A stretch of DNA of 36,004 bases, from positions 1-36,004 of the forward strand of contig CAZRHH010000026.1 of NCBI GenBank assembly GCA_964599885.1, read 5' to 3'. Below the pieces are notes generated by a model that had not been told where the DNA came from, did not search any database, and was given only the letters and a program-made list of their open reading frames with translations. The stretch is from CAZRHH01 sp964599885 (lineage in GTDB: Bacteria > Chloroflexota > Dehalococcoidia > DSTF01 > JACRBR01). Numbering within the stretch: position 1 is the first letter of the stretch; each line of letters begins with the position of its first letter. The position numbers were made by a program, and so were the translations under genes. Positions 24,987 through 34,185 of the stretch are shown here, in pieces.

Positions 24987-26009
24987 ATGCAGCATGAACA
25001 ACAGCGGATTCGCATCCTCCTTGTAGAGGACAACCCGGACGACGTCGCGATCGTCCGCCGCATGCTGGCGAAGTACGCGCGCGTTGACTTCCAGGTCGAT
25101 ACCGTCGGCTCAGGTGAGGGCTGTCTGGAATCGTTGGGCCGGGCCGCCTGCGATCTCATCCTGCTCGATCACGGTCTCCCCGACATGAGCGGGCTTGCGC
25201 TCCTGCGCATCCTGAACGCCCGCACGAGTTCCCCTCCCGTCATCATGCTCACGGGCCAGGGGGACGAGCGGATCGCCACCGACGCGATGGCCACAGGCGC
25301 CTATGACTACTTCCCAAAGGACTCCATCACGTCGGACATGCTTGGACACGCGATCCACCAGGCGCTGGACAAGTTCCGGATCGAGAACGAACTACTGAAT
25401 CAGCAACTAGAGGGATCGGAGCGCGTCATTTTCGCTCTGGCGGCGGCGGCGGAAGCGAAGGACCCGGCGACGGAGCGCCACTTACAGCGCATGGCGAGCT
25501 ACGCCGTCCGGCTTGGCCGGGCGCTGAGCCTGGATGAACGCCAGTTGTTGCTCCTCAGGTACGGCGCCCTGCTCCACGACATCGGCAAAATCGGGGTAAG
25601 TGAGACGATTCTGTCGAAGCAAGGTCCCCTGACTGCTGGAGAATGGCAGGAGATGCGTCAGCATCCCGTCATCGGAGAGCGGATCTGCACCCCGTTGAAG
25701 CTGGCTGATGCGCTCTGCCCCGTTGTCCGGCATCACCACGAGCGTTGGGATGGCGCGGGATACGTCGATGGTTTAGCCGGCAGTGCTATACCGTTCCTGG
25801 CGCGGGTCATCGGTGTCGTCGATGCGTTCGACGCGATGTCCACAGATCGGCCGTACCGCGATGCGTTGCCGTTCGGCGAGATCGTCCACCAACTCGAGGC
25901 TGGCAGAGGGACGCAGTTCGACCCAGAGATCGCGCAAGCGTTCATCCAGCTGCTGCGCCAGGAAGGGCCACGGTTCATTTCCACCCTCGACCAGCAGGAC
26001 GCCGCCTAG
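24987..26009 (+). CDS. Response regulator with HD-GYP c-di-GMP phosphodiesterase domain
   Basis: 340 residues. Receiver 1-125: VEDNPDD, phospho-Asp in LILLDHGLPDMSG, Lys in YDYFPKDS. Linker helix, then HD-GYP domain about 145-330: HDIGKIGVSETIL supplies the HD metal ligands, RQHPVIGERI the next His, HHHERWDGAGY the HHE and GY motif, and VIGVVDAFDAMSTDRPYR the conserved C-terminal half. The domain hydrolyses c-di-GMP to pGpG or GMP. The third residue of the GYP motif is Val here (GYVDGLAG); this Pro is not a metal ligand but helps define partner contacts. It belongs to the operon with the preceding kinase and receiver and should lower c-di-GMP when phosphorylated. Confidence 0.9.
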   Translation: MQHEQQRIRILLVEDNPDDVAIVRRMLAKYARVDFQVDTVGSGEGCLESLGRAACDLILLDHGLPDMSGLALLRILNARTSSPPVIMLTGQGDERIATDAMATGAYDYFPKDSITSDMLGHAIHQALDKFRIENELLNQQLEGSERVIFALAAAAEAKDPATERHLQRMASYAVRLGRALSLDERQLLLLRYGALLHDIGKIGVSETILSKQGPLTAGEWQEMRQHPVIGERICTPLKLADALCPVVRHHHERWDGAGYVDGLAGSAIPFLARVIGVVDAFDAMSTDRPYRDALPFGEIVHQLEAGRGTQFDPEIAQAFIQLLRQEGPRFISTLDQQDAA

Positions 26010-26170
26010 CGGGCCTGCCGTCTTGGGCTTCGTTCTCCGCTCGCTTAGTTCACGTATACCCTCCAATCCAGTCGGCTTGTGCCGATACTTCTGCAGGCGA
26101 TGAACCGGGTGGCGCCGCGCCACTTATAGCGGATGGGGCCATCGTCAATTTCCTGGCCAGGGAGACGCGA

Positions 26171-26629
26171 ATGGTGGCTCAAGAACACCCCGCCTTGGAG
26201 TTACTCCTCGTCGAGGATAACGAGGACGACATCGCCATCGCACAACGGTCCTTGGCGAAGAGCGGTGTACTATGCCATTTGCACGTAGCTCGCGACGGCC
26301 AGGAAGCGCTCTCATATCTCAGCGCCATTACGGACGGCCAGCAGAACTCGTCGGGACTACTGCCTGACGTCATCATGCTGGATCTCGGCTTGCCGCGCGT
26401 CAGCGGCCTGGACGTGCTTCGCAGAATAAAGGCCCATGGCCCTCTTCGTGACATTCCGGTAGTCGTCATCACCGGCTCAGCGGATGACGAGATGCTTCGG
26501 CTCTGCGTCGGTCTGGGTACGAGCATGTATCTCGTGAAGCCGATGACCACCGTGAGCGCGATGAACGTGATTCTACGAGCAGAGAAGCGGTGGCGAGCGC
26601 TCGATCAACTTCGAATAGCCGCCGCATAA
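26171..26629 (+). CDS. Single-domain response regulator
   Basis: 152 residues, receiver only: acidic pocket VEDNEDD, phospho-Asp in VIMLDLGLPRVSGL, Thr in VVVITGSADD and Lys in MYLVKPMTT. ATG 26171 is the first start in front of the family N-terminus, with GGGAGACGCGA upstream. It is 161 bases from the HD-GYP gene, last in the plus-strand cluster. It is more diverged than the other receivers here and has no counterpart in the facing cluster. It may be a second phosphate acceptor or sink. Confidence 0.85.
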   Translation: MVAQEHPALELLLVEDNEDDIAIAQRSLAKSGVLCHLHVARDGQEALSYLSAITDGQQNSSGLLPDVIMLDLGLPRVSGLDVLRRIKAHGPLRDIPVVVITGSADDEMLRLCVGLGTSMYLVKPMTTVSAMNVILRAEKRWRALDQLRIAAA

Positions 26630-26924
26630 CGTAAAGCGCCGCGCTCCGAACCACAGGCGCCTCTGCTCAGCTCGATCTTGTCATTCGTCTGTTCGGAGAG
26701 CGGTTTGACGATTCGCCGGCACCGATGGCGGATTAGCGACGGGCGACTACCGGACTAGCACGCTTGCTGCGCATGATCGTGGCTCGGGTCGACGACCGAG
26801 AGCGTGCAGAACTCGAGTCTTGTGTCTCGATGCCTAGCGGACCATTGGCGAAGAGAGGAAAGCGCTCCGCGTCGAACTCTGGGTGGTAGCCGATGATCCG
26901 ATGCGCGAGCTCAAGCGCTCGTTC
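26630..26924. other. Convergent gap with coding-like sequence beyond the EAL stop
   Basis: Between the last receiver and the EAL gene. On the minus strand, in the same frame and just after the EAL stop (TAG at 26925-26927), the sequence continues as ERALELAHRIIGYHPEFD and AERFPLFANGP, which looks like protein. It may be a former C-terminal extension cut by the TAG, or chance. No terminator-like hairpin with a T-run is evident. Confidence 0.35.
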
Positions 26925-29900
26925 CTACGCCGCCTCTTGCCGGCCGACCGTGACAAGCGGTATCGGAGCGGGGCGTCCAATGTGGTAGCCCTGAGCGTAT
27001 TCGACGCCATAGGCTTCAAGCATGCGAACGGTCGCCTCGTCGTTGACGTACTCGGCGATCGTTGTCTTACCGAGCGCGTGCGCGAGCCCTACCATCGCCT
27101 TGACGAGATGCTGATCGACGTCGCTGTTCGCCAGATCGCGGATGAAGCTACCGTCGATCTTCAGATAGTCCACCGCCAAATGCTTCAGATGGTTGAACGA
27201 CGAAAATCCAATCCCGAAGTCGTCCAGCGCGAATCGGCAACCAATACCCTTTAGGGTTTGAATGAATCTCTGCGCCTCGCTGAGGTTAGAGATCGCTGCG
27301 CTCTCCGTCACCTCGAAGATCAGGTTGCGGGGATCTGCTCCGGTCGAGGCAAGTTCGTCGCTGATGGTCTCGAGTAGGCCGTTCCCCTCGAACGCTTTGC
27401 CGGACAGGTTAACCTCGAATGTTATGTCGCCGCCGGCTTCCTGATGCTCGGCTAGCAGCCGGATCGCCCGGCATGCAACCCAGCGGTCAATGTCTTGAAT
27501 CAGTCCGGAGCGTTCCGCTGTATCGAGGAACATCCCGGGCAGGATCAGTTCTCCGCGAGACGACTGCATGCGGAGGAGCAATTCATAGCGCGTTATACGG
27601 TGGGTCCGCAGATCAAGTATCGGCTGAGCAAGGAGAACGAATCGATCGTGCTCGAGCGCGTTGCGTATGCGGTGGTACCAGTCGAGGCGAGAAGCAGTCT
27701 GCTTCTCCCAATCCGCATCTGGCGCGTACGAGCACAGCTGATTCCGGCCACGTTCCTTGGCCTGGTACATCGCGAGATCAGCACGCGAGAGCAGTTCGCC
27801 GCCCGTCGATCCATCCTCCGGAAAGCGCGCGAGGCCAATGCTGACGGTAATTCGAAGAGGTAAGCCGCCTACCGTGAACGCGTGGTCTCCGATCAGGCGG
27901 ACGAGGTCTTCACCCAAGAGCCGTGGTGCGTTGGCATCTACGGCAGGCACGACCGGAACGAACTCGTCTCCTCCTTGACGGGCGATGACATCGGTTGTTC
28001 GTAGCCGGTCTCGCAGCAGATCAGCGAGAGACGCGAGCAATTCGTCCCCAGCCATGTGCCCGCGGCTGTCGTTAACATCCTTGAACTGATCGACATCGAA
28101 TCAACAGGGCGGCAATCGATTGCCGGTCTCGGCGTGCTTCAGCGAGCAAGCGATCGAGCTCTTCGGCTAGTCGTCTGCGATTGACGAGGCCGGTCAAAGG
28201 ATCATGATCGGCGAGGTGTTCGAGCTGTCGCTCAATCCGCTTTCGCTCGCTCACGTCTCGAGCTGTGGTAGAAAAGAATTCAACGTCACCATTCTGCTGT
28301 TTGTGGCAAAGAAGCACCTGAGAAACGGGGATCTCGAGCCCAGTTCGATCTAGGTAGGCAAGTTCACCCGACCAGGCGCCGTCGCGGATGGCTGAAGGGA
28401 GCGCTTGTGAGACGATTACCGTCTGCGCCCACTCTGGGCGGTCGTCGGTGATCGTTGACTCGAAGTCATCGTCGTCCGCTATGCCGAGCATGCGCCGCCC
28501 CGCACGATTGAGGTAGATCTGGTGCAGATTGCGATCCGCGAGCGAAACCAGGTCGGTGGTGGCCTCAATGATCGCGGTAAGTCGCGCCTGCGTCGCCTCC
28601 GAGCGCTTTCGTTCGGTAATGTCCTCGGACACAACGAGCTTCGCCTTGCGTCCCGCAAATTCAATCTGATTCGCGCGGATGTGGACGTCAATGATGCGCC
28701 CATCACGCAGCGTATGCCGCCAATCTCCCTCGTATGACTTCTCGTCGGCATGCGTCAGGTCAGCCAGTCTTTCGACCTCCTCGGGCGGCCGGATCTCGGC
28801 AATGGTCATCGAGAGAAACTCTTCCCTCGAATAGCCGTAATGCACCATCGCCGCCGTATTGACTTCCAGAAACCTTCCGCTGGCACTCTCAAGCACCCAC
28901 ATCGGGTGAGGGTTGTCGGCAAAGAGGAAGCGGAAATTTTGTTCACTCTCACGCAGCGCCTGCTCCGCATCGTTGCGCGCCTCGATGAGTCGCACTCCGT
29001 CGACGGCATTTGCCACCTGATCCGCGAGGCCCTCGATTACGTCGATTTCCGAACTGGTAAGTGCCGTCCGCCGTTGCCATGAAAGCGCCATCACACCCAC
29101 TACCTCGCTACGCGCGATGAGGGGAAACATCGCCGCCGAGCGCATTAGCGTGCGCGTCAATAGGTGCCGTGTCCCAGGCGGTAGGCGCTCATCCGTCTGG
29201 GCATCAGGTGCAAGGATCGCTTCCCGCGTTGCGATCACGCGCTCTCGAACGGGGTCAGGTTGATCCTTGGCAAGAATCCAAGTATCAGTCTGGCCAGGGG
29301 TCACGTCGTAGTTCACGCAGCGACACTCGACGCCTCCTTCGCGGCCAAGAATGTCGATGGTCACGACATCGGCGGCGCTAATCGTCGCGATCGTGCGCGC
29401 GATACTAGCGAGCATGGTCTCGACCTGCTCGCCTTGGGCGATGACCCGGCTGATGCTCACGATCGTACTGAGCTGTCGCTGCTCGCGGTCGGCATGCGCA
29501 GCGGAGAGTCGTCCGTGAAGGATGCGCCCCAAAGCGGGCGCAGCCGCCCGCATGAAGCGCCGGCGCTCGTCTGACGGACCGCCTATCCACGGTCCATGAG
29601 CCAACACCATCGCACCTATGCCCTCAGGGTTCGAGAGCAGGCAGGCCAAGTACTCGCAGGGGCCGACGTCGGAGCCGTGATCGATGGGCACGATACGAGT
29701 TCCGCGCAGCCCGAACTCGCGCGCATCTTCTCCGGAGGTGAGCTCGCGATGAACAAACCAGAGCTGGGTGTCTGACAGGGCCAGCGCCGTCCCACTCGTG
29801 ATGTGTAGGAACTCGTCACCCGCGCCATAGATGAAGTAAGCGTCCGATGCTTCCAGGGCATCGGACAAAAGCCTGAGGGCGTCTTCGACATCGTCCCGCT

Positions 29901-29952
29901 GAGGCTGAGCAGCCAATACGGCGAGTCGTGCCAAATCGTCGAGAAATCGCAT
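26925..29952 (-). pseudogene. GAF-PAS-PAS-GGDEF-EAL c-di-GMP protein, split by one base
   Basis: N-terminal GAF-like domains (about 1-330; LTSSEIDVIEGLADQVANAV closes the second), two PAS domains (FADNPHPMWVLESASGRFLE; then IIEATTDLVSLADRN), GGDEF starting LADHDPLTGLVNRRRLAEEL, then EAL. The frame breaks inside GGDEF: ALLI is followed by an extra base at about 28098, giving TAA at 28072-28074. Removing it restores DVDQFKDVNDSRGHMAGDEL and the catalytic GGDEF of RQGGDEF. The EAL half carries YELLLRM (EAL as ELL), FEVNLSGKAF, FEVTESAAI, LDDFGIGFSSF and YLKIDGSFIRD, so both activities looked intact before the break. Start ATG 29952 is tentative; a GTG at 30006 lies in a palindrome. It is the distal gene of the minus-strand cluster. 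Ribosomal frameshifting or an assembly indel are alternatives. Confidence 0.8.
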
Positions 29953-29994
29953 ACCTAAGGATCGGCAGGGCCGACGCTCACTCTTAGGTCTCGC

Positions 29995-30009
29995 CGGGTG
30001 AATCACCCG
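29995..30009. repeat. Perfect short palindrome before the GGDEF-EAL gene
   Basis: CGGGTGA-A-TCACCCG: 7-base arms around one base, 43 bases upstream of the ATG. Its position suits an operator for the GGDEF-EAL gene. The loop is too small for a stable hairpin. Confidence 0.4.
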
Positions 30010-30100
30010 AGAGAAATCAGACTAACTACGCTTTGATTAGAGCGCTTACGATCTTTAAGGCTGCCGCACAGCGCAGACACGATGGCAGAATCGTGCGCGG

Positions 30101-30500
30101 TCAGCCGAGTACGTCCAATGTGTCCTTGAATATCGCGAACTCTACGGGCTTCTGTATGAATGTGTTCGAGCCCAATCGATAGCTCTTCACGACGTCCTCT
30201 TCACGATCCGACGCCGTGAGCATGATGGATGACTGCCAGTTTGTTATCGCTGCGGATTCTTTCGAGTACCTCCATGCCGTTCACGCGGGGCAGATTGACG
30301 TCGAGGAGAATTAGGTCAGGGCGCGGCGCGCGTTCTCCAGCACTTCCGGTACCGAATAGGTAGTCCAATGCTTCTTGTCCGTCGCGCACGACGTTCAATT
30401 CGTTCGCCACGCGATTCTTGTGTAGTGCTCGTTCGGTAATGAGAACGTCGTCCTGATTGTCCTCGACAAGCAAGATCTTGACAGGTTTGTAGGTTTTCAT
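30101..30500 (-). pseudogene. Single-domain response regulator, frameshifted
   Basis: Starts at ATG 30500 (AAGGGATG upstream) with YKPVKILLVEDNQDDVLIT, phospho-Asp in LILLDVNLPRVNGMEV, and reads well to DNKLAVI. There the frame is lost at about 30226-30231: the paralogue has IPVIMLTASD, here IHHAHGVGS-stop. In the shifted frame the rest is plain: IMLTASDREEDVVKSYRLGS, then NTFIQKPVEF to TGA at 30101-30103. A small deletion of 2 or 5 bases explains it. The truncated product has the Asp but lacks the Thr and Lys switch residues, so it should not signal. It is the paralogue of the intact receiver at 24535-24978. Confidence 0.8.
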
Positions 30501-30519
30501 TTCATCCCTTCGCCATTCC

Positions 30520-30960
30520 TTAGGCCACTCGTGGAAACTGGGCGAAGACGCCCCAGTACTCTCCAAGCACCGCGATCGCGCGCACCAGACTCGCTTGTTT
30601 CTGGATGTACGTGTTGGCGCCGAGGCGATACCCCTCGGCAACGTCCTCTTTGGTGATGGACGACGAGAGAATGATCACCGGCGTGGTTCCGTGCTGGCGG
30701 CTCTTGCGGACCATCTTCAGGACTTCAAATCCCGACACGCGCGGAAGGTTCAAGTCCAATAAGATCAAGTCTGGATCCGGGTGATCGGACGTCTCATATG
30801 TGCCCTTGCGGAAGAGAAACTCCAGCGCCTCGTAGCCATCTCGCGCAACAAAGAGTTCGTGCGGCATGGCGGTCTCACTCAGCGCGCGCTTTAGTATCGC
30901 GATGTCATTCTCGCTGTCCTCGACGACCAAGATGCGGGTCCGACTGAAGCGCTCGACCAT
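30520..30960 (-). CDS. Single-domain response regulator
   Basis: 146 residues, receiver only: VEDSENDIAILKRAL, phospho-Asp in LILLDLNLPRVSGFEV, Ser in VIILSSSITKED, Lys in TYIQKQASL. ATG 30960 follows the kinase stop after a single base (TAGCATG), so translation is coupled and the kinase at 30962-32584 is its likely partner. The open frame continues upstream, but that part overlaps the kinase gene and is a shadow. The Thr position is Ser, which is allowed in receivers. It corresponds to the lost receiver whose tail survives at 24364-24520. Confidence 0.88.
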   Translation of the reverse strand: MVERFSRTRILVVEDSENDIAILKRALSETAMPHELFVARDGYEALEFLFRKGTYETSDHPDPDLILLDLNLPRVSGFEVLKMVRKSRQHGTTPVIILSSSITKEDVAEGYRLGANTYIQKQASLVRAIAVLGEYWGVFAQFPRVA

Positions 30961-30961
30961 G

Positions 30962-32584
30962 CTATGCCGCCTCCCGTATGGTGGAAGCCCCGTCAACCGG
31001 CAGCGGGAGCTTGAACAAAAACGAAGTGCCGTGCGTCCCGTCCGATTCGACCCACACACGACCTCCCAATGTTTCGACGGCCCGACGCACGATAGCCAGC
31101 CCCGCACCGGTTCCTTCGAATTCTTCCCGTCGGTGTAACCGCTGGAAAATCCCAAAGATCCGCTCGTGGTACTCAGGTGCGATACCCACGCCGTTGTCGT
31201 GCACGAAGAACGTAGCGTCAGTTGCCGTTTGTTCTCGCACGCCTACCTCCACCAGCGGGTTCGTCGACCGGTTGAATTTGATCCCGTTGCCGACCAGGTT
31301 GCCAAAGATCTGCTCCAACCGAGCGGCGTCGCCGCGAACCGTCGGTAGATGCGCTTCGACGAGAACTGTCGCCGATCGCTGATCGATGGTGGCACGCATC
31401 CCCTCAATAACATCTGCCACAAGCCGGTTCGGGTCTGCGACTACCGAGAGATCGTCGCGGCGTCCAATCCGAGACAGCGCGAGCAGGTCTTCGATCAACT
31501 GCTTCATGCGGGCGCTCGCACGGGCCATCTTTTGAAGATAGTCACGGCCCTGATCGTTCAGGCTATCCGCATAGTCTTCCAGCAAGAACTGACTGAACGC
31601 TTCGATAGTCCGGAGCGGCTCCTTGAGATCGTGCGACACGCTGTACGTGAACGCCTCCATCTCGGCGTTGCTTCGAGCAAGCTCGGTGGTGGTTTGACGG
31701 ACTTGACTCTCGGCCTCCTTGCGAGCGGTGATTACCTCTGAGTAGAACACCATGCCGCGGATCTCACCTGCAGGGGTTCGCCAGGGGTCGGCGCGCCACC
31801 GCAGCCACTCCACTCTCCCTTTGCGCAGGACGAACGCCTCCTCGTCACTTTGCTGAGCCTCACCAGCCTGGCAGCGATCGTAGACAAGTCGCCATTTCTC
31901 TACATCGTTCGGAAAGATGTCTTTGTGGTTCAACGCAGCGCCCTCGTCGAACGCATAGTCGCTCCTGAATCGCTCGCTAAGAAAGGCGTAGTTCATTTGG
32001 TCGTCGACGAGAGCGACCGCAAGAGGCATCTGCTGCAGGAAGTACCGCATCCGGTCAGCGCCGGCCTGGATCTGTTGCTCGCTGGCGCGAAGCTCACGCT
32101 GAGCCTGCTCAGCCTGAAGTGCTCGTTCCTCCGCGGCCGCCGTGCGTTCAGCGACCTGCGCCTCCAACGCCTCATTGAGCGCGGATAGGTTTTGCCGTGC
32201 CAGCCGGCTCTCCGTGACGTCGCGGGCTATGGCGTGCATCTCGGCGCGCTCATGGCACGGCCGACTGTTCCACAAGAGCCAGCGATAGGAGCCGTCCTTG
32301 GCGAGGTAGCGGTTTTCAAACCGGATAGCGTCTAGGCCCAACTCGGTCTGTCTGTTCGCTTCGGCGATGGTGGATTCGAGATCGTCGGGATGCACGAAGT
32401 CGGACCACGGCCGACGCGTGAGCTCTTCAACGGTCCATCCGAGGGTGCGCTCCCATGCCGGATTTACGAGTTTGAAGCGACCGTCAAACCCCGCGATGCA
32501 GAGCATATCCGTGGAGAGCGAGAAGAAGCTCTCAAAGTCCACATCTGCTGGTGCCGAGCGCTTTGGCTTGCTGTTTTCGGACAT
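30962..32584 (-). CDS. Soluble PAS-PAS histidine kinase
   Basis: 540 residues with no membrane helix. PAS 1 about 15-130 (STDMLCIAGFDGRFKLVNPA, RYLAKDGSYRWLLW), coiled coil about 130-180 rich in Glu/Gln/Ala, PAS 2 about 180-295, HisKA with YSVSHDLKEPLRTIEAF and an ATPase domain with LVGNGIKFN, VHDNGVGIA and GTGAGLAIVRR. ATG 32584 is preferred over TTG 32596 because GGAG sits six bases before it. It should sense a cytoplasmic cue and phosphorylate the coupled receiver. From the acceptor helix onward it parallels the kinase at 22477-24345 closely (EAFTYSVSHDLKEPLR; YHERIFGIFQRLHRREE in both), while the sensor parts differ completely, so sensor swapping after duplication is likely. Confidence 0.9.
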   Translation of the reverse strand: MSENSKPKRSAPADVDFESFFSLSTDMLCIAGFDGRFKLVNPAWERTLGWTVEELTRRPWSDFVHPDDLESTIAEANRQTELGLDAIRFENRYLAKDGSYRWLLWNSRPCHERAEMHAIARDVTESRLARQNLSALNEALEAQVAERTAAAEERALQAEQAQRELRASEQQIQAGADRMRYFLQQMPLAVALVDDQMNYAFLSERFRSDYAFDEGAALNHKDIFPNDVEKWRLVYDRCQAGEAQQSDEEAFVLRKGRVEWLRWRADPWRTPAGEIRGMVFYSEVITARKEAESQVRQTTTELARSNAEMEAFTYSVSHDLKEPLRTIEAFSQFLLEDYADSLNDQGRDYLQKMARASARMKQLIEDLLALSRIGRRDDLSVVADPNRLVADVIEGMRATIDQRSATVLVEAHLPTVRGDAARLEQIFGNLVGNGIKFNRSTNPLVEVGVREQTATDATFFVHDNGVGIAPEYHERIFGIFQRLHRREEFEGTGAGLAIVRRAVETLGGRVWVESDGTHGTSFLFKLPLPVDGASTIREAA

Positions 32585-33005
32585 CTCGTGCTCCAACCAT
32601 CAGTCGGCACAGCGAGTGTTGCGCCCAATTCAGTATCGGTCACTTGCCCTCTCGTACTCAGGCCAGGGTTCGAAAGGGCGGCACCGCCTATGGGATTTCG
32701 GCGGTTCCCCTAAGGGAGCCCGCTCGTGTTTTCGCGTCCAGCGAAGCGGCTGGATCGCCAGGTGTCGTGAAGATCGACTCGGAGGAACGAGTCCCCGCCA
32801 CGCGGTCGTTGTCGGCCTCGCGATCTCATCTTGCCGATCGTGACACCATCGGCTCATCGTGGCGCCACCCCTCGGCAATAGGTGGGCGCCAGTGGATCTG
32901 GAGTTCGACCTTGTCAGTCGCGCCCTTACTTGACGACAGATCCCTTGCACGAAACTTGCACAAACAATAACCTCGCATCCTAAGCACAAATTCAAGGCGG
33001 AGAGT
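32585..33005. other. Intergenic region, mostly featureless
   Basis: About 420 bases between the kinase and the membrane-protein gene, read divergently. No frame on either strand looks like protein. It should hold both promoters; only the one on the right is recognisable. Confidence 0.45.
32945..32973 (+). promoter_or_regulatory. Possible promoter of the membrane-protein gene
   Basis: TTGCAC (32945-32950), 17 bases, TAACCT (32968-32973). TTGCAC is repeated 11 bases on, within CTTGCACGAAACTTGCACAA, so the site may also be an operator. The predicted start is near 32980, about 26 bases before the TTG start codon. The -10 match is weak. Confidence 0.35.
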
Positions 33006-34118
33006 TTGAATCCATTCGGCGGGGATTACAATGCGAATCTCCGAGCATACCTACAGCGCTCCGAGGTTCGTTTATCAACGATGCACCGCGTGGCCGGTGC
33101 CCTCCTTGGAGGCGCCGGGTTGCTGGTTCTCGTCCCGGTATTACTCCGAGACAGCCTTCCGAAACTCCTCGATACGATCCTCGCCGACCAACAACTTTCC
33201 GCTTGGGATCAGGGTTTGCTTATTGCATCACTTGGCATCCTGGTATTCCTCCCACTGTTTTTCATACTTAACTTGATTCGCGATTTGGTTCACTTTTACT
33301 TCGTTTCGGATCACGCAACCACGAAGGGAAGGGTTCCCGCAAGCTTTCTGCCGCTGTTCGTGCTGTCCACGCTCACTCCTCCCGGTCCCGGATCTGAGCG
33401 ATTCTTCCAGAACATGCCCAATTATGAGGAATCACTATTGCCATTTGTGCTCGGACCCCGCGCTGGGACACAGTATCGAAAGCTTCGGGACGTCACCCGT
33501 TTCGGCATCGTGCCCAAATCAGTAAGGCAACGTGCCCGAGACGCCGAATCGGACAACGAAAAGCTGTCGGATTACTTGACGGCTTTGGGACTTGCTGGCT
33601 ATGCGGAGCGGACGACAGAAGAGGAAGCAGCCAAGATGGTGGTGTCGCTGACAAGGCACTCCATCTACTTGCGGCGACTACTGATTCGTTACCTGAAGTC
33701 ACTCGCACTCTCGGTATGGATATTCGTGGCGTTGCTGACGACAAGCTCGCTAGCCGAAAGCGCTAGCTTTACGGAGCCGGAACGCATAGCCGTAGTCACC
33801 ATCGGAATCATCGTTGCCGCTGTCTTTTCGCCATTCGTGGCGCACTTGCCCATCGTCTTCGCCTTCGAGATCACAGATGCCAACCTTCCCTTCATTACAC
33901 CGCCGGACAGTCATATGGCTCGGCTCGAGATCACCGTGCTCGCAGTCACCGCGATCGCTGTTGCGCTCGCGAGTTGGCCGCTAGCCGACGTGACTCAGCT
34001 ATTCGAGGCCGGGCAATGGGCGAACTTTGGTGGAATTCTGCTGATGGCGATTGCTGCACTGGGTGGTCTCCGATGGCTTGGCAGCCAATTAACTTACGGA
34101 TTTCTCACTCGCCAATAG
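33006..34118 (+). CDS. Polytopic membrane protein, unknown function
   Basis: 370 residues from TTG; AAGGCGGAGAG just upstream is a good ribosome binding site and no better start exists. About six hydrophobic segments: near 28-47 (VAGALLGGAGLLVLVPVLL), 68-95, 232-251 (SLALSVWIFVALLTTSSLA), 262-285, 308-328 and 343-362. They are grouped as two plus four around a soluble section of about 130 residues (100-230) rich in charged residues, including DAESDNEKLSDYLTALGLAG. No transporter or enzyme motif is recognised. Base composition is more AT-rich by eye than the genes at the left end, which could mean transfer. It converges on the gene at 34186-34824. Confidence 0.65.
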   Translation: MNPFGGDYNANLRAYLQRSEVRLSTMHRVAGALLGGAGLLVLVPVLLRDSLPKLLDTILADQQLSAWDQGLLIASLGILVFLPLFFILNLIRDLVHFYFVSDHATTKGRVPASFLPLFVLSTLTPPGPGSERFFQNMPNYEESLLPFVLGPRAGTQYRKLRDVTRFGIVPKSVRQRARDAESDNEKLSDYLTALGLAGYAERTTEEEAAKMVVSLTRHSIYLRRLLIRYLKSLALSVWIFVALLTTSSLAESASFTEPERIAVVTIGIIVAAVFSPFVAHLPIVFAFEITDANLPFITPPDSHMARLEITVLAVTAIAVALASWPLADVTQLFEAGQWANFGGILLMAIAALGGLRWLGSQLTYGFLTRQ

Positions 34119-34185
34119 AATTCTGATCCTCCGGGACACCATCCACCCATCGTGCGGCCTCGGCTCCGTCCTTCCATCGTGCCGA

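Noticed and set aside
34119..34185. Rho-independent terminator between convergent genes
   Set aside because: The gap has CATCGTGC-type short repeats but no stem followed by a T-run.
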